Shown here in pieces: positions 27,298 to 35,602 of a DNA stretch of 64,000 bases (position 1 is its first letter; every line of letters starts with the position of its first letter). The stretch covers positions 4,864 through 68,863 of the forward strand of contig JAYODE010000018.1 in the NCBI GenBank assembly GCA_038106185.1, in the 5' to 3' direction. Under the pieces are notes generated by a model. The model did not search any database, was not told the DNA's origin, and saw only the letters and a program-made list of their open reading frames with translations. The position numbers and the translations under genes are program-made. This DNA is from UBA4582 sp038106185 (lineage in GTDB: Bacteria; Pseudomonadota; Gammaproteobacteria; Pseudomonadales; Azotimanducaceae).

Positions 27298-28089
27298 AGA
27301 ATCCCCTTAAGTAATTTTCAATATGCTGTGCATTAGACTCGCAAGTCCCCCTCGGTGAGATCGTACGTGCATCAGCGCCATAACTCAACGACGACATCAA
27401 TAGAAATCATGAGTTGTTGTCACTAGAGGCCGAGCACGCATTCGCTGGGAATCATGTCGTGTACCTATTTGCTGGGAGTCATGTTGTGGATAGCGCGTTG
27501 GTCAGTGTCCCGCTCTGGCGAGTAAAGATGCCTCTTAACTCATGGACTGGTTTTTGCGAAAAGATCAACCGTGGTCAGGATAGCTATTGGTCTTTGCCTG
27601 CGGGTCAAGACCGCCATCCTAGTGGCGATGCCTGGCTGGCAGCAATGGCAGTGAGATTGCAGGCGATGGATGACTTCCCCACACCGCCCGTGCGGTTACA
27701 GGCTACCCAGATCATGCCTGGCACTTACTTTTGGTCAATACTATGATCGCTATCGTGCGTCGATAAGCACTCGTTGGCTAGAATTGCACAAGCAATGAGC
27801 GCGACAGGTTAGGTGATAGACACAAATATAGCGGTCATGAATGAAATAATTTCTAATCTTGATTCTTCATGTCTTTAAATTTGTTTGCGGTAACAATATT
27901 CGCGGTACTTCAAAATGAAATAGGATAATTGGTATTGGCGCGGAAAAGTTTTGAGTCTGATTTTTATCGGCTTGTCAATTTTCTAATAAACCAGTTGCTT
28001 GCCAACCGATTTATCCAGCTCGGAACCCAGTCCAGTTTCGGCATGACCCGCAGCCTTTGGTCGCTCTGATCTCGCTGACTTCAAGATCA
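27298..28089. other. Intergenic region with decayed sequence
   Basis: Between the receptor start and the minus-strand effector-like gene. Besides the parA remnant I see no intact gene. A 110-codon plus-strand open frame here is the antisense shadow of the remnant (its FPTPP is the complement of the Walker A). Confidence 0.5.
27605..27715 (-). pseudogene. parA-like ATPase remnant (frameshifted)
   Basis: The minus strand from ATG 27715 reads MIWVACNRTGGVGKSSIACN followed by LTAIAASQAS and then a stop at 27605. GGVGKSS is the deviant Walker A motif of ParA/MinD ATPases with the expected following helix. In another frame at 27607-27578 the sequence LDPQAKTNSY matches the next ParA motif (DxDPQ..s), so at least one frameshift separates them. 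Downstream the frame is broken by several stops. This is the decayed N-terminus of a partition ATPase, probably left by a plasmid or an older integrated element next to the present one. Confidence 0.65.
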
Positions 28090-29520
28090 TTATTTTTTCG
28101 GTCTGACCTCGTGCTCGGAAGCGACTGCAGCAGCTCGAGGTCGGCCGCTTCGCATTAATTGAGCTTGGTCATGGATTTCAGCAAACAGAGCGCGGTGTGC
28201 TGTGCGTTGCCGGTGTGCATGAACATCACGTCGAGTTGCTGTGGTTTCATCTTTCTGATGCGGGCCAAATGTTTCTTTATGACCACCTAGCTTAACCTGC
28301 TGCTGCGCTTGTTCCTCAGCATTGTAAGTTTTAGTCACCGTCTGACTCTTATAGCCGCTCATGCCGGCGGTGTACTTGATCGTATTGATACCACTGCGTT
28401 GGCGCATCGAAGGCAGTGCCGCAAATTCGGCTTCAGCGCCCAAAGTATCTTTTTTCACAAAGTTCCCACGATTCGGCCTACCATCTCTCTCGGCGTCATC
28501 AGCTGACCGATTAGAAATGATTGGCCGATCAACCGGGTGCGTGAAATCGCGCACCTTTGCACGGGGGTCAATGGTATGGGTTATCTCGTGATGTGGTTTA
28601 AAGCCGTGCGCCCCTATTTCTTTGAGTGAGGTCTCTCTGTCGCCTGCGCCATAGAATCCACGATCACCGCGTCCGGATTCTTGGCTTCTTGTCGGATCAA
28701 TCCCATCTCTTTGGATGAAGCGTAAAGAATCAGGGTTTGTCGTCGTGTGTATTGCATGTTTTAAACCCATCTCGTCAGCAGTTTTTGTCTGGAAGTAAAT
28801 AGCTGATGCGAGCCGATGAAAACCTTGTTCTTTACCCGACGCATCCTTGTCCATCAATTTGGATACTTCGCTGCGCATACGAAGTTTGGATGATGCCGCT
28901 GACAGCTGGAGCGTTTCGTCTTCACTTAAGCCATGCTGAGCGCGTTTTTGCTCGAGAGCCTCGACACCCTGTTTCTGCCGCTGCCGATCTTTAATGCCGC
29001 TGAAGGTTTTTACCTCGCTGGGTTTTACCCCGAGACTTCCCACTTCTTTGATGTCGGCCATCAGATTTGTTGAGCTCGCCCGCATAGCCTCTCGTCCAGA
29101 GGACACTGGCTCGGATAACATATGTGATCTAGCCGTTTCAGCACTTTTGTAACTCTTCGCAAAGGATTTGGCTGCCTCTCTTTTATCTTCATGCACAGGA
29201 GCTCTAAGAATCCTTTCTCTCTCATGGCCACCCCTGAGGCGAGCCTGGACTTTCTTGGCAGCCGCAGCCATTTGATTCTCTTTGTGTCTAAGTTCTAGCA
29301 CTTCGCGCGGAGCTTCGAATAATGTTTCTCGTCCTCTAGATTCAATGTGATCTTTCGAAAAGGCTGCCGACGCCCGAGCACGGTTAGCGGTCACGGTGCT
29401 CGCTAAGGCAGGCGAAGGTCGGCCAAGATGGCGAGTTACGGAAAAATTGCCTCCAGACTGGGCATTTCCCGAGCTGGCCGCTTGGGCCCGCATACGGTTT
29501 TTATCATCTTTTCCTGGCAA
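28090..29520 (-). CDS. Charged protein with C-terminal ADP-ribosyltransferase-like segment (effector/toxin candidate)
   Basis: 476 residues, very rich in Arg, Lys, Glu, Ala and Gln, without signal peptide or membrane segment. Residues ~1-250 are low-complexity and helical. Residues ~255-350 read HAIHTTTNPDSLRFIQRDGI, DP, GRGDRGFYGAGDRETSLKEI and ITHTIDPRAKVRDF. The order H.TT....l..I..dGi.p....G.rGfY.A is like that of ART-fold toxins and mono-ADP-ribosyltransferases, where His, Tyr and a late Glu bind NAD. I did not find an unambiguous catalytic Glu, so this is only a suggestion. It starts 160 bp left of the attachment repeat at 29680 and points away from the integrase. No neighbouring immunity gene is evident. 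Confidence 0.6.
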   Translation of the reverse strand: MPGKDDKNRMRAQAASSGNAQSGGNFSVTRHLGRPSPALASTVTANRARASAAFSKDHIESRGRETLFEAPREVLELRHKENQMAAAAKKVQARLRGGHERERILRAPVHEDKREAAKSFAKSYKSAETARSHMLSEPVSSGREAMRASSTNLMADIKEVGSLGVKPSEVKTFSGIKDRQRQKQGVEALEQKRAQHGLSEDETLQLSAASSKLRMRSEVSKLMDKDASGKEQGFHRLASAIYFQTKTADEMGLKHAIHTTTNPDSLRFIQRDGIDPTRSQESGRGDRGFYGAGDRETSLKEIGAHGFKPHHEITHTIDPRAKVRDFTHPVDRPIISNRSADDAERDGRPNRGNFVKKDTLGAEAEFAALPSMRQRSGINTIKYTAGMSGYKSQTVTKTYNAEEQAQQQVKLGGHKETFGPHQKDETTATRRDVHAHRQRTAHRALFAEIHDQAQLMRSGRPRAAAVASEHEVRPKK

Positions 29521-29679
29521 GTGAGTCTCCGGTGCAGAAACCCCATGTGGTCTGATGATTCAGATTTTCGAGGCGCAGCATATGACACAAACCAGTTTCC
29601 GGAACAGTTGAAATCCTACATCAAAAAAGCAGGCGATCAAAGCGGGAATCCTAGGGTTATCAGAGGCTTGAGCGGAGTA

Positions 29680-29695
29680 TGTGGCGGAGGGGCAG
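29680..29695. repeat. attL core: copy of tRNA-Ser 3' end
   Basis: The 16 bases tgtggcggaggggcag are identical to 49080-49095, the 3' end of the intact tRNA-Ser (minus strand). The integrase gene starts 151 bp further right. This is the expected displaced fragment after site-specific integration into a tRNA gene. Confidence 0.75.
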
Positions 29696-29705
29696 TCCGC
29701 CTTTT
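29683..29705 (+). terminator. Hairpin with T-run overlapping attL
   Basis: GGCGGA (29683-29688) pairs with TCCGCC (29696-29701), loop of 7, followed by TTTT. It looks like a rho-independent terminator on the plus strand and overlaps the attachment repeat. Confidence 0.5.
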
Positions 29706-29815
29706 CGGGTTCCGGTAGCATCCATAGAAATTCATTTAATCGATATTAAACAATGAGATAGGCCATTTCAGCGTCCTAAGTAGTTCTATGCGTTCCACTA
29801 CAATCCGTGTACTAT

Positions 29816-29835
29816 TTGATGGTCGTTTTGATGGT
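29816..29835. repeat. Left copy of 20-bp inner end repeat
   Basis: ttgatggtcgttttgatggt occurs here, 11 bp before the integrase ATG, and again at 49006-49025. It contains gatgg twice. It may be an integrase arm-binding or autoregulatory site. Confidence 0.7.
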
Positions 29836-29846
29836 TTAAGATTACT

Positions 29847-31067
29847 ATGGCGCGTCAACAACACCGGCTCACGGCCCTCCAGGTCACGAAACTAAACAAG
29901 CCAGGCCTTTACGGTGACGGTGGGGGCTTAACGCTGCAGATTACACCTGCGGGGGCAAAGTCCTGGCTGCACCGTTACATGGTCGCGGGAAAGTCCTATG
30001 CAATGGGCCTGGGTCCTACTCATACAGTCAGTTTAGCTGAGGCCCGGCAGAAGGCTTTGGAGGGGCGGCGCCTATTACTGGATGGGGTTAATCCGTTGCT
30101 CGCTAAAAACCAGCAGCAGGTCGCAGCAAAGCTCGCAGAAGCCAACATGATGACGTTTGACCAATGCGCTGAAGCCTACATCCAGGCACAGAAGGCGAGC
30201 TGGAAGAATGCAAAGCATGCTAAACAGTGGCGCAGTACGCTCCAAACCTACGCCAGCCCCGTTTTTGGAGCAGCGCCAGTTTCTGACGTTGACACAGGGT
30301 TGGTTGTAAAGTGTCTCGCACCGATATGGGAAAGTAAGACCGAAACGGCGACGCGTGTGCGTGGCCGAATTGAGGCTGTGTTGGGCTGGGCGACAACCAG
30401 CGGGTATCGCAGCGGCGAGAACCCTGCCCGATGGAAGGGGCACCTTGAGAACTTGTTGGCGACCATCAGTAAAACTAAACGAACGAAGAATCATCCGGCG
30501 CTCCCTTGGCAGCATGCCCCAGCGTTTGTTCAAGCATTAAGGGAACGTGCAGGTGTGGCCGCTCTGGCACTCGAGTTCTTGATTTTGACTGCCTGTCGAT
30601 CAGGAGAGGTGCGTGGTGCGCAATGGGATGAGTTTGATTTGGATGAGACGCTCTGGACCATCCCAGCAGCACGCATGAAGGGGGGGCGCGAACATCAGAT
30701 ACCGCTCAGCGATGCTGTGGTGAAGATACTAGCGTCGTTACCAAAAGACGGCGACATTGTGTTCCCCGGCACCAAAGGTCAGGCGTTATCTGATATGTCT
30801 TTGACGGCCGTGATCCGGCGAATGGGTGACACGCATGATTGGGTTGACGCACATGGAGCAAGGGTCACAGTGCACGGTTTTCGTACTACGTTTCGCATGT
30901 GGGCAGCGGAGATAACAGATTACCCGCGTGAGGTAGCTGAACACTCATTGGCGCACCAACTGCCTGATGCTGTCGAACGGGCCTACCAGCGAGGCTCACA
31001 GTTCACCAAACGAACCTTGTTGATGGCAGATTGGGCTGTGTATTGCTCCGAGGCTAGGGCCGTGTGA
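29847..31067 (+). CDS. Tyrosine recombinase, P4-type integrase with DUF4102 N-terminal domain
   Basis: 406 residues. The N-terminus (LTALQVTKLNKPGLYGDGGG, WLHRYMVAGKSYAMGLGP) is the DUF4102 DNA-binding domain of P4-type integrases. The catalytic residues are visible: Arg in TACRSGEVRG (~250), Lys in KGGREHQIPL (~278), HGFR (~343-346), His in HSLAHQ (~369) and the nucleophile Tyr in ERAYQRGSQ (~379). The family integrates at tRNA 3' ends, which fits the tRNA-Ser target at the other end of the element. It appears intact and is the first gene inside the left border. Confidence 0.92.
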   Translation: MARQQHRLTALQVTKLNKPGLYGDGGGLTLQITPAGAKSWLHRYMVAGKSYAMGLGPTHTVSLAEARQKALEGRRLLLDGVNPLLAKNQQQVAAKLAEANMMTFDQCAEAYIQAQKASWKNAKHAKQWRSTLQTYASPVFGAAPVSDVDTGLVVKCLAPIWESKTETATRVRGRIEAVLGWATTSGYRSGENPARWKGHLENLLATISKTKRTKNHPALPWQHAPAFVQALRERAGVAALALEFLILTACRSGEVRGAQWDEFDLDETLWTIPAARMKGGREHQIPLSDAVVKILASLPKDGDIVFPGTKGQALSDMSLTAVIRRMGDTHDWVDAHGARVTVHGFRTTFRMWAAEITDYPREVAEHSLAHQLPDAVERAYQRGSQFTKRTLLMADWAVYCSEARAV

Positions 31068-31252
31068 GTCTGCGGCAACGATATAAACATTGGTCAGAGA
31101 CACCGGGCAGTTAAATTACATGTCGCTACCGACAGATATTCAGGAGGTTGGAGGATTTTGTAATACGCTTACTAATTAGTGGGCTGCAGGGTGACTGGCT
31201 GCCTAGACCAAGGATGCTGTTGATTCTCAGCACTATAAGATGAGGAGTTTAT

Positions 31253-32170
31253 ATGAGTTTTTGGGGGCAGTTCGACGACTTTGATCCGCTAAAGGGGCGT
31301 GTCTCCAACTACCCTTTCGACATCCTCCCGAGCATTGCTTTCCGGGCTCGCGCTCTACTCCTCCGTCGCGACCGCGAAGAAGTTGTCTCTGCGGCAGAGA
31401 TTGTTGATGGGATTATTGAGGACTTTTTTAGGCGAGAGTTAAACGGGTTTATAGAAGACCAAATTGATAATGATGGTTGGGCAAAAGAATATCTGATCGA
31501 AGTGAAGGCGGCAGGGGGGGATATTGCAACATACGTCGAAAACGACTTGCCTCAGCATGCCGGTGCCAACGACCACATAGAGTTCTCCGATGGGGACAAT
31601 ACATCTGAAGTCGAGGCTTTGAAAATCTGCATAGATGATTACGACATTGAGGATGAGTGGTTTAAAGAAGCAACGCAATCTGAACTCTTTGCGGTGCTTG
31701 CTCTCTGGCTGCTCGCAGATAGTTTGCAATGGGCGCGAAGCAACACTCGATACGATGCTCAACTGGCTCGCAGAACTAGTAACGGGAGTTTCATTTTAGC
31801 TGGGGCGGCGGCCATTAAGGCGATGGAGGCCGTCTGCCATGCTGAGCTTTTAGAAGCGTTAGAGAAAACATCCGAAGAAACTCGGAACCTGCGGTCAAGA
31901 TTGAAACAATCTAATTCAGATATAGAAAAGAAAACCGACCAAAAAGCTGCGGAACGAAGGTCTGAAAATGCCCGCGCTGCCGCGGCGGTGCGCCATGAGG
32001 AGAATGCTGCCTTAAAGCAAGAAGCCCTGGCACACTACGAGATGCATAAACATCAATACAACAGTGTTCAGGATGCAGCTCGTAAGATCGCCGACAAAAT
32101 TGTTCCAGTCAAGTCGAGAACTGTTGCCCGCTGGATCAGTGCAAACAATAAAAATCAGCTTGGAGCCTGA
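31253..32170 (+). CDS. Element protein of unknown function with C-terminal helix-turn-helix-like segment
   Basis: 305 residues; ATG 31253 follows GAGGAG at suitable spacing. The N-terminal half is acidic (IDDYDIEDEWFKEATQSELF), a hydrophobic helix (LFAVLALWLLADSLQWA) sits near residue 145-165, and residues ~200-265 are a charged coiled coil (EKTSEETRNLRSRLKQSNSD). The last 40 residues (NSVQDAARKIADKIVPVKSR, TVARWISANNK) look like a helix-turn-helix of the kind seen in resolvase-like or phage proteins. I do not recognise the family. Codirectional with the integrase and the replication genes. Confidence 0.7.
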   Translation: MSFWGQFDDFDPLKGRVSNYPFDILPSIAFRARALLLRRDREEVVSAAEIVDGIIEDFFRRELNGFIEDQIDNDGWAKEYLIEVKAAGGDIATYVENDLPQHAGANDHIEFSDGDNTSEVEALKICIDDYDIEDEWFKEATQSELFAVLALWLLADSLQWARSNTRYDAQLARRTSNGSFILAGAAAIKAMEAVCHAELLEALEKTSEETRNLRSRLKQSNSDIEKKTDQKAAERRSENARAAAAVRHEENAALKQEALAHYEMHKHQYNSVQDAARKIADKIVPVKSRTVARWISANNKNQLGA

Positions 32171-32284
32171 GTTTACAGTCTGCGCGCACAGTGTATCCCC
32201 CCTGCTAGCTGAAGGCATTTCGCCTCTTCGCTAAGCTTGGTTACATCCCTAGCCATGTTCAACGACGCCTCAGGAGGCTCAAAC

Positions 32285-32503
32285 ATGGCTACAGCAATTC
32301 TAAGACTTCCTACAGTAAAAGCGCGCACGGGTCTTTCCCGTTCCACAATTTACTTACGCATCTCTGAAAAACTTTTCCCGAAACCAGTGTCGTTAGGCGG
32401 TCGTGCCGTCGGCTGGGTCGAATCGGAGATCGACGATTGGCTAGCTCAGCAGATCGATTCCAGCCGCCCAGGGCACACTATACCCCGGGAGGTTTCTCAA
32501 TGA
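32285..32503 (+). CDS. AlpA-family excisionase/regulator
   Basis: 72 residues from ATG 32285, 7 nt after a strong AGGAGG; an upstream in-frame ATG at 32237 lacks one. LRLPTVKARTGLSRSTIYLR and GRAVGWVESEIDDWL match the winged helix-turn-helix of AlpA/phage excisionase-type activators, which control integrase or excision in P4-like elements. The stop overlaps the next start (ATGA at 32500). Confidence 0.88.
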   Translation: MATAILRLPTVKARTGLSRSTIYLRISEKLFPKPVSLGGRAVGWVESEIDDWLAQQIDSSRPGHTIPREVSQ

Positions 32504-33009
32504 GCAAATTCACCTTTGGCAAGTCTTCATCGACCACTCAGTCACCGATCACCATTCAGGACGGTCTCCATGTCGCTGTAGTGGTTCAGGTAGCCCATAT
32601 CGGCCTGCAGTTGGCGTTCGACAGAAACAAAGAGCCTGAGGGCCAAATGGCCGTAGCCTTTGAGGTTGCTTCAGGTGAACTGATAGCTAAGCGCATGAAG
32701 TTCTCGGACCACCCATCCAGTGGCTGCTTCGCTCTGTTCAATTCAGCGTTCCCTATTCACGACGAATCAGCCAATGAAGCGTTAGGGCTGACCGATTTGC
32801 TCGGTAAGTCGGTATTGATCGAGGTGGAAGTACATGACGCCAAGTGGCCGCGCGTCACCGGGATATTGTGTTTAGAGAATGGGTTTGAACCGATTAAACC
32901 GATGACCGAGATGTTGGAATTTGATGCCGAAGAGATGGATCGTGATGTCTATCTCAAGTTGCACCGCGACATCAAGGGCTGGGTTTCAAAACGGGTCCGC
33001 CACTCCTAA
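32500..33009 (+). CDS. Possible phage-type single-stranded DNA-binding protein
   Basis: 169 residues; ATG 32500 overlaps the upstream stop and is preceded by GGGAGG. The small beta-rich body (HVAVVVQVAHIGLQLAFDRN, GQMAVAFEVASGELIAKRMK, LGKSVLIEVEVHDAKWPRVT) with an acidic tail resembles small phage ssDNA-binding proteins of the DUF669/recombination-accessory kind. Its place directly before the helicase-primase and polymerase supports a role in replication. Family assignment is by resemblance and position only. Confidence 0.6.
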   Translation: MSKFTFGKSSSTTQSPITIQDGLHVAVVVQVAHIGLQLAFDRNKEPEGQMAVAFEVASGELIAKRMKFSDHPSSGCFALFNSAFPIHDESANEALGLTDLLGKSVLIEVEVHDAKWPRVTGILCLENGFEPIKPMTEMLEFDAEEMDRDVYLKLHRDIKGWVSKRVRHS

Positions 33010-33061
33010 ACATTTGGGGGCGTGGTTTGGAATCAGCCCCTGCACACAAAAGGAATACATC

Positions 33062-35602
33062 ATGAAGAGCAAAACTTTTAATAAAGGAAGGTCTCGCGTT
33101 AATAGTCAACTGCTATCTAACGGCGAGGCTGTTCTTAGGGCTTGGTTGGAAGGCGAGAGACAGGGCGAGCATTTCGTTGCGATTAACCCGTGTCGAGATG
33201 ACAAAAACCTTGGGTCATTCAAGGTAACTCTGGCCACGGGCTTTTGGAAGGACTACGCAGTCGAGGGTTTTTCAGGACCTGATTTGGTTAGCCTGTATAT
33301 GGTGCTAAATGAGCTGGACGAACATGCTGCAGTGACCGCGCTGGAGGAAACGCTTCGCCAGTCGAGACCTATAACCACACATACATCAACAAAGTCGGTA
33401 AGCAAGACCGTCAAACCGGATGTTCTGTCGACTCCGGCGCCGAACGACTGTCACCTACCACCCGATATTCACCCTGAGCTCGGTGTTCCTGCCATGTCAT
33501 GGGAATACCTGACTGCTGATGGCCGGGTTGCTTTCATCGTCTATCGTTTCGACACCCACCAAGGGAAGGAAACACGCTCTGTGTCTTACAACCCTGAAGC
33601 ACAGGACTGGCAGTGGCGGCTGCCAGGTTCACCGCTGCCGGTATATCACCTTGACCAGATCTTACGCGACAAGAGCGCTGCGATAGTTGTCGTCGAGGGC
33701 GAGAAGGCTGTAGACGCTGCCAGCAAACATTTTTCAGGCTCTATCTGCACTACCTCGGCAAGCGGCAGCAGTAACGCGCTGAAATCGGATTGGTCACCGC
33801 TCTATGGGCGAGTTACGACGTTGATACCTGACGCTGATGAGCCAGGCACCAAGTACGCGATGACAATCGCGGCTGAATTATTGGTCAACGGGTCAGAGGT
33901 GTTCATCATCGACACACTGGCATTAGGCTGGACTGACGGTGAGGACGTTGCAGACCACGCTGATCTGACGCAGGAATGGTTGACAGAGCAGCGCATCCCA
34001 GTCCGTGAGTGGGCTGGGATGAATGGCATGGACGATCTGATCATCGAGGCCGCAGCCCGCCTGTCGCCCTTGGATTACGATCGATGCAAAGGCAGGCTCG
34101 TCGATTTACTGGGGGGAGTGAGTAAACGTACTGTGGACAGCGGGGTCAATAAAGCCCGTAAGGCTTTAGATCAAGCCCGCGATGATGGGCCTGAGCAAGG
34201 AGGTCTGTTTAGCGGCGAGGAACCGTGGCCGGAAGCGGTTGATGGTAGGGTGCTGGTGACTGAGATCCAATCCATCATCCGAAATCACGTTATCCTTTCG
34301 GCGCAGGAGTCCATGGCTGTGGCGCTTTGGATCGTGCTGACCTATGTCTTCAGGGCGTTCCGAATCTGTCCCAGGCTGCTGGTTTCGTCGCCCGAGAAGC
34401 GCTGCGGCAAGACGACGTTATTGGAAACGATTCAGGCAATGTGTTTTAGGGGGCTTGCGGCTGCAAATATTTCAGCTGCGTCGCTGTATCGGGGGCTAGA
34501 GGCCTGGTCACCCACTTTGTTGATAGATGAAGCCGACACATTCCTGCAGGGTAATGATGAGCTGCGTGGAATTCTCAACTCAGGTCACACAAAATCTACT
34601 GCATTTGTCATTCGAACCGTGGGCGATGAACACGAGCCGAAGTTGTTTCCAACGTTTGCACCGATCGCTATAGGGATGATTAAGCGACCGCCGGACACGC
34701 TGTTGGATCGATCGGTAGTTGTTCGCATGCAACGCAAGTTGGGCGCCGATCAGGTCACACCACTGCCGCTCGAGGCAGAAAATGAATATTCGGACATTCG
34801 TCAAAAGTGCCTCCGCTGGGCCGAGGATAACGTGGCAGATTTAAAAGGTGACCGAGATCTGACGCCGGAGGAAATCAGCAACGACCGGGCACGGGACAAC
34901 TGGATACCTTTGGCCGCAATCGCGCTGCGCTGTGGACTGCTTGACGACGCGCAAGCCGCCTGCCGACAGCTGACCATCAAGGAGGATGATAGCCTGACGG
35001 TGGAGCTATTGGCGGACATCCAGCAGCTCTTCCGCGATGAGGGCAAAGACAAATTGCCGTCGAAGGTTCTGGTGAAGATGTTGACTGCCATGGAGGAGCG
35101 TCCATGGTCAGAATACAACCGAGATAAACCTCTCACCCAGAACAGACTCGCTCAACTGCTCAAGGACTTTGATGTTTACACCCACCAATCCAAGGTGGGC
35201 GCCAAGAACTTGAAGCACTACTTTCTTGCGGATCTCAGGCCCCTTTTTGAAAGGTACCTTAGAAAAGAATTTGCGAACACTACCCCTGAATCAACCGCTA
35301 AACCGCTACCTGAGGCCGGAAACCTAGATCTACCGCGGCCTGTGATGGTAGCGGGTGAGGTAGCGGTAGCGGCTGTTAACGTCGATTCGGCGACAACCAC
35401 AGTATCAACAAAGCACTCTGCGGTCGGTGTCACTGGGGAGGTAGCGGATGACGAGACGCTACCGCTACCCGTCCAATCGGTTGGAGGCCCTACAAATCAA
35501 GCGATTACCGATGGTAGCGAGGTAGCGGCTGAAACAGAAGCGGTGACACATAGTTATGCGCAATCTGCCAACCAGGGAGGGCATGGCCATGATGAGCTAT
35601 GA
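33062..35602 (+). CDS. Toprim primase-like / DUF3631 ATPase (helicase-primase)
   Basis: 846 residues from ATG 33062 after AAAGGAA. Residues ~30-90 resemble the N-terminal domain of phage primases but lack zinc-binding Cys clusters (FVAINPCRDDKNLGSFKV). The toprim motifs are VVVEGEKAVDAA (~210) and LIPDADEPGTKYA (~255). The DUF3631-type ATPase has Walker A SSPEKRCGKTTL (~440) and Walker B LLIDEADTF (~487), then RSVVVRMQRK. It probably primes and unwinds for the element's own polymerase. A Pro/Thr/Val-rich linker occupies the last ~120 residues. It overlaps the polymerase start by 14 bp. Confidence 0.82.
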   Translation: MKSKTFNKGRSRVNSQLLSNGEAVLRAWLEGERQGEHFVAINPCRDDKNLGSFKVTLATGFWKDYAVEGFSGPDLVSLYMVLNELDEHAAVTALEETLRQSRPITTHTSTKSVSKTVKPDVLSTPAPNDCHLPPDIHPELGVPAMSWEYLTADGRVAFIVYRFDTHQGKETRSVSYNPEAQDWQWRLPGSPLPVYHLDQILRDKSAAIVVVEGEKAVDAASKHFSGSICTTSASGSSNALKSDWSPLYGRVTTLIPDADEPGTKYAMTIAAELLVNGSEVFIIDTLALGWTDGEDVADHADLTQEWLTEQRIPVREWAGMNGMDDLIIEAAARLSPLDYDRCKGRLVDLLGGVSKRTVDSGVNKARKALDQARDDGPEQGGLFSGEEPWPEAVDGRVLVTEIQSIIRNHVILSAQESMAVALWIVLTYVFRAFRICPRLLVSSPEKRCGKTTLLETIQAMCFRGLAAANISAASLYRGLEAWSPTLLIDEADTFLQGNDELRGILNSGHTKSTAFVIRTVGDEHEPKLFPTFAPIAIGMIKRPPDTLLDRSVVVRMQRKLGADQVTPLPLEAENEYSDIRQKCLRWAEDNVADLKGDRDLTPEEISNDRARDNWIPLAAIALRCGLLDDAQAACRQLTIKEDDSLTVELLADIQQLFRDEGKDKLPSKVLVKMLTAMEERPWSEYNRDKPLTQNRLAQLLKDFDVYTHQSKVGAKNLKHYFLADLRPLFERYLRKEFANTTPESTAKPLPEAGNLDLPRPVMVAGEVAVAAVNVDSATTTVSTKHSAVGVTGEVADDETLPLPVQSVGGPTNQAITDGSEVAAETEAVTHSYAQSANQGGHGHDEL

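Noticed and set aside
27414..27746. 110-codon plus-strand frame ending in DDFPTPPVRLQATQIM
   Set aside because: It is the antisense of the parA relic; the PTPP is the complement of the GGVGKS codons.
29680..29695. Treating the 16-bp match to the tRNA end as chance
   Set aside because: It lies 151 bp before an intact integrase and is mirrored by a second 20-bp repeat at both ends, although the overlap with a hairpin terminator leaves some doubt.
29428..29718. Plus-strand frame spanning the effector start and attL
   Set aside because: Mostly antisense to the effector-like gene and runs into the attachment hairpin; no start signal.
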